NCBI GenBank assembly: GCA_039027855.1
Contig: JBCCJI010000006.1
Location: 114,066-178,065, forward strand
Length of the DNA stretch: 64,000 bases
Direction of reading: 5' to 3'
Origin: Thermohalobaculum sp039027855
GTDB taxonomy: Bacteria; Pseudomonadota; Alphaproteobacteria; Rhodobacterales; Rhodobacteraceae
The number at the start of each line of letters is the position of its first letter. The stretch's first letter is position 1. The notes beneath the pieces were generated by a model. The model did not search any database and was not told where the DNA came from. It worked only from the letters and a program-made list of their open reading frames with translations. Positions 1-5,951 of this stretch are shown here, in pieces. A program made the translations under genes and the position numbers.

Positions 1-213
1 CAGGCGGTCTCGAACCTGCCGGTGCCGAGCCATTCGCTCGGCGATATCGCCGAGGCGTTCCGCACGGCCGGCTTCGAGGTGGAGGCGAGCCGGTTTCTGG
101 CGGATGCCTTCATCCCGCTGGAGCCTGCCAACGACTACTTCCCGACCGACCAGGACCGCCTCGACCTCTATGCCCGGTGGAAGATCATGTTCCGCTGTAC
201 GCGGCCTGGGTAG
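1..213 (+). CDS. 3' end of an unidentified protein (5' truncated by window edge)
   Basis: The frame is open from the first base and ends at a TAG after 70 codons. The visible part, with stretches such as SHSLGDIAEAF and YARWKIMFRC, reads as a real globular C-terminus: mixed hydrophobic and charged residues and GC-rich third positions. The aromatic/basic ending vaguely resembles the C-terminus of class I SAM-dependent methyltransferases, but no diagnostic motif lies in the visible part, so I give no function. A frame-shifted GTG-initiated reading overlaps its last codons, but the next gene is better started at 288. Confidence 0.5.
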   Translation, partial: QAVSNLPVPSHSLGDIAEAFRTAGFEVEASRFLADAFIPLEPANDYFPTDQDRLDLYARWKIMFRCTRPG

Positions 214-287
214 GGCGGCCGCCGCCCTATTTCCGACCAATCCCTCCGGCAGCGTTTCGCCCTTGGATGAGTGGGGAGGTGAAGGCG

Positions 288-809
288 ATGCAGGTGCAGG
301 TCAGAGAGACGGACATTCCTGGCTGCCCAGGCGGAGACGAGTGCCTTGGCATGATGCCGATGCTTTTCGCACCGACGCCGGAAGACATCGCCGATGGGTA
401 TGACGAGCCGGAAGAGGCCGTGCAGATCGCCGCGCTACCCGACGCGCTGGATCGGATGGCCGAGCCCGGTACCAAGGCGGCGGAGGCGGAGAAAGCCGTC
501 ATCTTCATCGACTATCCGCTGTCCGAAGTCGCCGAGGTGACGCTGAGCCCCGCTGACGGCAAGGCCTTCACGACGGGCGAGATCGTGGCGGCGATCGGCG
601 AAGCCTATCGCGCGATCTACGAGGCCGAGGGCGCGAGCCAGACATCGCCCACGCCGTCGATGAGCGAGCGCGGCCAGTTCCTCAACCGGCCGCCGAGCCA
701 CGGCACCTTCGGGGTTTGGGGGCACGATCTGGAGGATCTGTACCTCGAGGGCGTCCATCTCTATCGCGCCGAGGGTGTGCTCTGGATCGAGCCGCAGATG
801 GGAAGCTGA
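288..809 (+). CDS. Hypothetical protein, 173 aa
   Basis: I do not recognise this family. The frame is open further upstream, to a GTG at 177, but the ATG at 288 has a strong Shine-Dalgarno sequence (GGGGAGGT at 273-280) and is chosen as the start. The protein is acidic and appears cytoplasmic, with no signal peptide or membrane segment. It has two cysteines near residues 13 and 19 (PGCPGGDECLG). The middle (VIFIDYPLSEVAEVTL, then an alternating helix around EIVAAIGEAYRAIYEAE) suggests an alpha/beta fold. It lies 74 bp after the truncated upstream gene on the same strand and could be co-transcribed with it. It converges on the cyclophilin gene. Confidence 0.6.
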   Translation: MQVQVRETDIPGCPGGDECLGMMPMLFAPTPEDIADGYDEPEEAVQIAALPDALDRMAEPGTKAAEAEKAVIFIDYPLSEVAEVTLSPADGKAFTTGEIVAAIGEAYRAIYEAEGASQTSPTPSMSERGQFLNRPPSHGTFGVWGHDLEDLYLEGVHLYRAEGVLWIEPQMGS

Positions 810-872
810 TCGCTTGCAGGGTAGGCGACGGGCCACGATGCGGCCCGCGCCGGTGTTCGTTTTAGCGACCGA

Positions 873-1466
873 TCAACGATCCGCGGCGACCTCGACCTTC
901 ATCATGCGGTCGGGGTCGGTCACGGCGCCCGAGCGGCCCTCGCCGCGCTTGATGTTGTCGACCAGCTCCATGCCCGACAGCACGCGGCCGAACACGGTGT
1001 ACTGGCCGTTCAGGAAATGGCCGTCCTCGAACATGATGAAGAACTGCGAATTGGCGCTGTTGGGGTTCTGCGAGCGGGCCATGCCGACCATGCCGCGGTC
1101 GAACGGTACGCTGGAGAACTCGGCCGGCAGATCGGGCATATCGGAGCCGCCGGTACCCGCACGGCGCGGTTCGAACCCGTCCTCCATATCGGCAAACTGC
1201 ACATCGCCGGTCTGCGCCATGAAGCCCTCGATCACCCGATGGAAGGCGACATTGTCGTACTGACCATCCCGCGTGAGCTGCTTGATGCGCTCGACATGCT
1301 GAGGCGCCACGTCAGGCAGCAATTCGATCACCACCTCGCCGTTCTCCAGCGCGATGACGAGCGTGTTCTCGGGGTCCTTGATGTCCACGGCCGTGGCCTC
1401 CGTCGTGAGTAGGGCGAGAGTGAGGGCGAAGACGCCCAGAATGCGTGTCAGCATGCGTGTCAGCAT
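873..1466 (-). CDS. Cyclophilin-type peptidyl-prolyl cis-trans isomerase, exported
   Basis: Peptidyl-prolyl isomerase of the cyclophilin family, which accelerates proline isomerisation during protein folding. An N-terminal hydrophobic stretch (VFALTLALLTTEATA, about residues 12-26) looks like a cleavable signal peptide, so it probably acts in the periplasm. The cyclophilin core follows: FHRVIEGFMAQTGD contains the catalytic Arg/Phe region, and MARSQNPNSANSQFFI and LNGQYTVFGRV are family signatures. At 197 aa it matches exported bacterial single-domain cyclophilins. GGAGG lies 7 nt upstream of the first ATG. The first eight codons are a 12-bp tandem duplication (MLTRMLTR), so a second ATG sits four codons in. 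The paralogue (ppiA or ppiB type) cannot be assigned from sequence alone. Confidence 0.9.
   Translation of the reverse strand: MLTRMLTRILGVFALTLALLTTEATAVDIKDPENTLVIALENGEVVIELLPDVAPQHVERIKQLTRDGQYDNVAFHRVIEGFMAQTGDVQFADMEDGFEPRRAGTGGSDMPDLPAEFSSVPFDRGMVGMARSQNPNSANSQFFIMFEDGHFLNGQYTVFGRVLSGMELVDNIKRGEGRSGAVTDPDRMMKVEVAADR
1441..1464 (-). repeat. 12-bp tandem duplication at the cyclophilin start codon
   Basis: Two exact copies of ATGCGTGTCAGC on the + strand. They encode MLTR twice at the N-terminus of the minus-strand cyclophilin and duplicate its start codon. Confidence 0.9.
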
Positions 1467-1600
1467 GACGATCCTCCGTGCAGGGTTGGACGTGCCTAGC
1501 CGCCGATGGGCGCCGGGTCAAAGCACGTTTCAGCGGCAGGGCGCCGTGGCGTCGGCTGGCGGGGTCATGGTTGCTGCGCCGGGCGCGTCAGCACGTCGCC

Positions 1601-1646
1601 GGCCCAGTGCGACGGCCCAGTGCGACAGGCCTGAGCGACAGGCCTG
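1601..1646. repeat. 13-bp tandem repeat upstream of the DUF2927 gene
   Basis: Two exact copies of GGCCCAGTGCGAC (1601-1626) are followed by a diverged third unit and a partial fourth (AGGCCTGAGCGAC, then AGGCCTG). They lie in the divergent promoter region between the cyclophilin and DUF2927 genes. Confidence 0.85.
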
Positions 1647-1680
1647 TGCAGGGGCGCGTTGCGGCGATAGCCTCAGAGCA

Positions 1681-2580
1681 ATGGCGAGTTATGAGACATT
1701 GCTGGCTACATGCAGGTCGGCCTATGGGGTGCGGGGCCGGGCGGCGCGGTGGCTGCGACGCGCGCTCTGTCGGTCATTGGCACGCTGGGCAGCGCCGACG
1801 CTCAGCCTGCTGGCCGGGGGCGCGATGGCGGCCGAGCCCATTGTTGCCGCCTGTCGGCGGGTCGCGACGCCGCCGATGCTCGAGGACATCGTGACCATGA
1901 TCGGCCCGTCAGAGGGCTGCGTCGGTCCGGCTGCGGCCGACGGGGCGCGCTGTGCGACACCGCGGCGTTGGCGGGGCGACATCGGCATCGAGGTCACCGT
2001 GAGCCAGTCGGCCGCCGCGCCCCAGGCCCATGTGATGGCAACCGCCGAGCGCTTCGCCTTGGACATGGCGGCGGCGACGGGACGCGCGGTGCGCGTTTCT
2101 GCACGGCCGCCGGGTGCCGCGCCCACAGCGGACGCGCCTTCGGCGACGGAACCGCGGGCCGTGATCCGACTGATTGTGGGAATCGACGCGGCTCAGTCAC
2201 TGATGGCGCCCCGCGGCGTCCTGCACGGTTTCAACCCGCGCGCCTTTGGCGCCAAGCGGGTGCACTGCATCGCGATCACCCGTTCGCGCGCCGGCGCCCT
2301 GCTGGCGGCGACAGTCCTGATCGCGGGCGATGTGGAGGGCGGGCTGCTCGACCGCTGCCTGTTGGAAGAGCTCTACAATAGCACCGGGCTGCGGGCCGAT
2401 CCGCGTGGGGCCGCGGCCCTGCTGGATGTCTATCCGGCGGTCGAGCGCGACGGTCTGCCGGCGATGAGCGAGGACCATGCGGCGATGCTGCGCCTCTACT
2501 ACGCCGTGCCCGTCGAGGCACTGACCACGCCGGTCGCGGTCGGCGCTGCGATCGCGGACCTCTGCCTCGCGAACCGCTGA
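1681..2580 (+). CDS. DUF2927 family exported protein
   Basis: Protein of 299 aa from the ATG at 1681. The N-terminus has a basic region then a hydrophobic segment ending AGGAMAAEP (about residues 45-53), a plausible long signal peptide, so a periplasmic or envelope location is likely. The C-terminal half has the DUF2927 pattern: RCLLEELYNSTGL, then a short Asp-containing segment, then a C-terminal helix with LRLYYAVP. The function of this family is unknown to me. The frame is open further upstream, but the extension overlaps the divergent cyclophilin start region and tandem repeats, so it is excluded. The Shine-Dalgarno at 1681 is weak, so the start is uncertain. Repeat copy 1 begins 18 nt after its stop. 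Confidence 0.7.
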   Translation: MASYETLLATCRSAYGVRGRAARWLRRALCRSLARWAAPTLSLLAGGAMAAEPIVAACRRVATPPMLEDIVTMIGPSEGCVGPAAADGARCATPRRWRGDIGIEVTVSQSAAAPQAHVMATAERFALDMAAATGRAVRVSARPPGAAPTADAPSATEPRAVIRLIVGIDAAQSLMAPRGVLHGFNPRAFGAKRVHCIAITRSRAGALLAATVLIAGDVEGGLLDRCLLEELYNSTGLRADPRGAAALLDVYPAVERDGLPAMSEDHAAMLRLYYAVPVEALTTPVAVGAAIADLCLANR

Positions 2581-2598
2581 AGCATCGGGTCAAACGGA

Positions 2599-2817
2599 AT
2601 CGCGGCTGGTCGCCGCGATGAGTCTTGCGGGGATGCGTGTGGTGAGGACAGGTCGTCCCACGGGTGAGCGGTCTGTCTGGTTTGCACCGAAGAAGCGGGG
2701 CTGGGGAGAAGCCGCAGGCGGCTTCTGATCGAGCGTTTTGCGGGTGCCGGGCCGCGTCAAGGTCGAGCGGGCGTTGCCCGTAGCCTGCGGCGAACCTTGA
2801 CCCCGCCCGGCACCCGC
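2599..2817 (+). repeat. Three-hairpin intergenic repeat, copy 1
   Basis: Hairpin 1: ATCGCGGC-TGGTC-GCCGCGAT (2599-2619). Hairpin 2: AGAAGCCGC/GCGGCTTCT (2707-2726), preceded by the conserved GGCTGGGG. Hairpin 3 is nested: outer 13-bp arms 2740-2752/2805-2817, middle arms GTCAAGGT/ACCTTGAC (2756-2763/2794-2801), inner CGGGC-GTT-GCCCG. It starts 18 nt after the DUF2927 stop codon. There is no U-tract, so it is not a canonical terminator. Five related copies occur in the window. Confidence 0.9.
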
Positions 2818-3156
2818 GCTCAGCGCCGGTGTTGCCGGTGGCGGTCCCGCCGTCGTGCTGGGACCGAGCGGCGGGCTCCTCGGCGGTTCTGGCGGCAGTG
2901 GGGAGATGCGGGGTCGCGCCAGCCTTCCGGACGTCGGCCTCCTGCACGGCGTGGCGCAGTGTCAGGTGCGGGCCTCGGCGGCGATCACCGGCCCGCCGTG
3001 GTGGTATGCCGACGCCTGGCCCGCCGGCGGTGACGGTGCCCCGAGATCGACCGCTTCAGCCGCCTCGCTGATGTTCATCAGGCCGCCCGCGCCCGCGAGC
3101 TGGGTGGCAAAGCGCGCGGCCTAGACATGGCCCTCCGCCACAGGCCCCGCTCTTTC
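2818..3156. other. GC-rich stretch with no recognised gene
   Basis: Between repeat copy 1 and the IS630 relic. Several overlapping open frames exist, all with low-complexity Arg/Ala/Pro translations and no recognisable motif. I see no gene here. Confidence 0.5.
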
Positions 3157-3252
3157 CTAGAGCATCTCGCGACCGCTCGGAATCGCTGGGGGGGATTCCG
3201 TTTTGGGCTTTGGTGTGGTTCACCATGGAGGTTGGTGGGGAGGCCAGCCCTC

Positions 3253-4339
3253 ATGACCAAACCTCTTTCCCTCGATCTGAGGTGCCGTGTCGTCGACGCG
3301 ATCAACGCCGGCCAGAGCCGCCGGGCGTCCGCGGCACGGTTCGGCATCGCGCCGTCGGCGGTGGTGAAGTGGCACCGGCTCTAGCACGAGACTGGCTCCG
3401 TCGCGCCGCGGCCGATGGGCGGCGACAAGCGCACGGGCCGGATCGAGGCCCTCGGCCCGGCGATTTTCGCGATGGTCGAGCAGGCGGTGCAGATCACGCT
3501 CGCGGAGATCGCCGAGCGGCTGGAGGCCGAGCATGGCGAGCGGTTCGCGCCGTCGACGGTGCACCGTTTCTTCCGCCGCCATGGATGGACGTTCAAAAAA
3601 AATGTCGGCCCATTGTGAGCGATTGAGGCGCCATTGGTTCGAGCCCAGCGGCGAACGAGCAGGGGCGTGCCGACGTCGCTGCGGCCCGGGAAGCCCGGTT
3701 CGAGGCACAGCCGGACCTGGACACCGAGCGGCTGATCTTCATCGATGGTGAGGAGGATCAGCTAACGATCCGGTGGATCGATTGCCCGACGAACGGGCTC
3801 AACACCAAGATGACGTGCCTTCGTGGACGCGCCTTCGTGGACGGGCGTCTCGGGGCGAGCGTCTCGGGGCGAGCGTCTCGGGGCGAGCGCCTCGGGGCGA
3901 GAGCCTGCGCTCCCCGATCCCGCATGCTCACTGGCGCACCACGACCTTCGTGGCAGGTCTCGGGCTCTCGGGGATCGACGCGCCGATGGTCATCGATGGT
4001 CCGATCAACGGCGAGATCTTCCTCGCCTACGTCCAAAGGGTGCTGGTGCCAGTGCTGCGCCCCGGTGACGTGGTGATCATGGATAACCTCGGCAGCCACA
4101 AGAGCGCGGCCATGCGTGCGGCCATCGAGGCGGTGGGCGCCCAGCTCCGCTTCCTGCCACCCTACAGCCCAGACCTGAACCCCATCGAGAACGCCTTCTC
4201 CAAGCTCGAGGCGCTGCTCCGCAAGGCCGCAAGCCGCACCCGTGACACGCTCTGGCACGCCGTCGCCGCCGCGCTGAACGCCTTCACCAGCCACGAATGC
4301 CGAAACTGCTTCACAGCCGCAGGCTATGAGCCCGAGTGA
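3253..4339 (+). pseudogene. IS630-family transposase, inactivated
   Basis: The order is that of an intact IS630 transposase. The N-terminal helix-turn-helix (MTKPLSLDLRCRVVDAI ... PSAVVKWH) is followed by a linker (GGDKRTGRIEALGPAI), then a DDE catalytic part with LRGRA, HWRTTTFVAGL, MDNLGSHKSAAMRAAI and LRFLPPYSPDLNPIENAFSK. Lesions seen: an in-frame TAG at 3382; a TGA at 3616 after an A-run; a foreign stretch around 3620-3650; an extra roughly 42 bp splitting the FIDE/TGLN motif near 3748-3790; and a 14-bp tandem repeat (3846-3901) that shifts frame. The part after 3902 is intact in another frame. No single open frame spans the protein, so it cannot encode a full-length active transposase. 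Confidence 0.88.
3846..3901 (+). repeat. 14-bp tandem repeat inside the IS630 transposase relic
   Basis: Four units of CGTCTCGGGGCGAG; the first three are exact and the fourth has one change. The unit length is not a multiple of three, so gain or loss of a unit changes frame. The normal gene would encode the RGRAPRGE-type motif once here, so this is a local amplification of transposase sequence. Confidence 0.92.
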
Positions 4340-4365
4340 TCAGAACCTGCTCTGGGCGGGCCTTG

Positions 4366-4680
4366 CCCAGTCCGGCCAGGTCGAGGTCGCTGGCGTTCTG
4401 AGACCTGCGCTCCGCGCTCTGGGGTGATCGCGTCGGGATTGAGGACTTTCCCAATGGCTTATGGGTAAGGACCGGTAGGCATGCCGACCGCCGTCTCGCG
4501 CTCGGTGGTGAGGCTCACGTCTTCGATCAGGCTGTCTTCCTTGGCGGTCGGGGTGCTGGCTCTTCGTCATGCTCGAACCGCCGGGGCCTGAAGGGTGCAC
4601 CGCCAGGGAGGCCATCGCCCGGCGCTGCGCCCTATGTGGCGCCCAGTGGCGCTGGCCTCATCGGGCGCGCTCGGACCCGG
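4366..4680. other. Intergenic stretch between IS630 relic and coaD, no gene recognised
   Basis: No convincing gene. On the minus strand one frame reads a short acidic tail ending METAVGMPTG-like before a stop near 4460, without a start or Shine-Dalgarno. It may be a remnant. The rest is without recognisable features. Confidence 0.4.
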
Positions 4681-5187
4681 TCAGGCAGGCTGCCGCGTGC
4701 TGAAGCGCTGGCGCAGCCGCTCGGCAACGGCGGGCGAGACGAATTGGTCGACGTCACCGCCCATGCGCGCGATCTCTTTGACCAGCTTGGAGGCGATCGC
4801 CTGATGCTGCGCCTCGGCCATGAGGAAGACCATCTCGATCTCGTCGTTGAGCGCGCGGTTCATGCCGACCATCTGGAACTCGTACTCGAAGTCAGAGACC
4901 GCGCGCAGGCCCCGGACGATGATGCCGGCGCCTACTTCCTCGGCGAACTGCATCAGCAGGTTCTCGAAGGGACGGACTTCCATCATCGTGCCGGTCGAGC
5001 GGGCGATGGGGGCGATCTCGGCCTCCAGCATCTGGGTGCGCTCGTCGAGGCTGAACATCGGCCCCTTGTCGCGGTTGATCGCGACGCCAATCACCAGCCG
5101 GTCGACCAGCTTTGCTGCGCGCCGCACGATATCCATGTGGCCGAGCGTAACGGGGTCGAAGGTGCCCGGGTAAAGAGCCGTGCGCAT
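4681..5187 (-). CDS. coaD: Phosphopantetheine adenylyltransferase
   Basis: Catalyses ATP + 4'-phosphopantetheine to dephospho-CoA + PPi, the penultimate step of coenzyme A synthesis, in the cytoplasm. At 168 aa it has the usual family length. The nucleotidyltransferase signature GTFDPVTLGHMDIV lies at residues 8-21 (T/HxGH motif). IIVRGLRAVSDFEYEFQM and the late MVFLMAEAQHQAIASKLVKEIA segment are typical. The ISSTxVR-like motif of many homologues reads IASKLVKEI here, a known kind of variation. The start follows family length. It lies 143 bp downstream of the CBS gene on the same strand. Confidence 0.96.
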   Translation of the reverse strand: MRTALYPGTFDPVTLGHMDIVRRAAKLVDRLVIGVAINRDKGPMFSLDERTQMLEAEIAPIARSTGTMMEVRPFENLLMQFAEEVGAGIIVRGLRAVSDFEYEFQMVGMNRALNDEIEMVFLMAEAQHQAIASKLVKEIARMGGDVDQFVSPAVAERLRQRFSTRQPA

Positions 5188-5330
5188 GCGCGTTCCTCTG
5201 CGTTTGGCCCCCGACCAAGCGATGGCCGGGCGCGCGCGTCAAGCGATTAACGTTTCACCGTGAAGGATCGTGGCGGCGATGCCCCGGCTTGGGTCGGGCA
5301 GGACGGTGCAGAACCGCACTGGGGAGTGGC

Positions 5331-5768
5331 TCAGATCGAGCCGCTCAGCATATGGGCCATGGCCTCGTTCTCGGCCTCAATCTCCTCGATCCGGGCCTTG
5401 ACCACGTCGCCGATCGAGAGGATGCCCGCAAGCTGGCCGCGCAGCAGCACCGGCATGTGGCGAAACCGCCCGCGCGTCATCCTGTTGAGCACCTCGAGCG
5501 CGTCTTCGCCGGGCTCGCAGGTCGAGACCTTGACCGTCATGATGCCGCGCACCGACTGGCTGAGCACGGTGGCGCCTTCGCGGCCGATCTGGCGGACGAT
5601 GTCGCGCTCGGACACGATGCCGGCCATGCTGCCGCCATCGCGCGTAACCACCAGTGCGCCGATCCCTTTGGCCGACAGGCGGCCGACGGCCTCTGCCACG
5701 CTGGCCGTCTCGGCGATGGTTTCAACGCCGGTCGATCCCTTGAGCTTGAGGATCTGCATCACCTTCAT
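5331..5768 (-). CDS. CBS-domain protein (CBS pair)
   Basis: Protein of 145 aa consisting of a tandem pair of CBS domains, which commonly bind adenosyl ligands and act as regulatory modules. The first domain includes TVSVAEAV-type sequence and GIGALVVTRDGGSMAGIVSE followed by RDIVR. The second has IMTVKVSTCEPGEDALEVL, FRHMPVLLRGQLAGILSIGD and DVVKARI. The start at 5768 (MKVMQILK) is chosen because GGGAGG precedes it at good spacing; an ATG seven codons upstream lacks this. Such stand-alone CBS pairs are common in alphaproteobacteria. The partner protein is not evident from neighbours, coaD and uvrA. Confidence 0.9.
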   Translation of the reverse strand: MKVMQILKLKGSTGVETIAETASVAEAVGRLSAKGIGALVVTRDGGSMAGIVSERDIVRQIGREGATVLSQSVRGIMTVKVSTCEPGEDALEVLNRMTRGRFRHMPVLLRGQLAGILSIGDVVKARIEEIEAENEAMAHMLSGSI

Positions 5769-5951
5769 AGCTTCCTCCCGGTGGCTCATAGGTCACACTT
5801 GCCCAAAGCCTGTGCTTCGGGGCGGAGGCTGTCAATCTCGGCGTGAATCGATAGGCGCAGCGCACGTAGGGCGGGCGTAACCGCGCCACAGGTGCTAAGG
5901 CGCAGCATTGCGCGAAAACCACGTGTGGCGCTGCGATGCTGCGTGAGGTCC

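Larger units (their letters stand above)
3157..4365 (+). mobile_element. Decayed IS630-family insertion sequence
   Basis: The region carries a broken IS630-type transposase (3253-4339). The flanks carry short AGAGCA-type sequences in inverted orientation: CTAGAGCATC near 3157, and CCTGCTCTGG near 4346-4355, whose reverse complement is CCAGAGCAGG. These may be remnants of terminal inverted repeats. A hairpin CGGAATC/GATTCCG lies just upstream of the transposase start (about 3178-3201). Exact ends and the TA target duplication expected for this family cannot be fixed by eye, so the boundaries are approximate. Confidence 0.55.

Noticed and set aside
2276..2947. Minus-strand 223-aa frame over the DUF2927 3' end and repeat copy 1
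   Set aside because: Arg/Pro-rich shadow with no start signal; it reads through the hairpins of the repeat.
3627..3655. tRNA-like T-arm (GGTTCGAGCC) inside the IS630 relic
   Set aside because: No D-arm, anticodon arm or matching acceptor stem is found next to it; the stem pairs only in four positions.
4395..4615. Short minus-strand frames next to coaD, including an acidic tail ending near 4460
   Set aside because: No start codon with a Shine-Dalgarno, no homology I recognise; too short to support as a gene.
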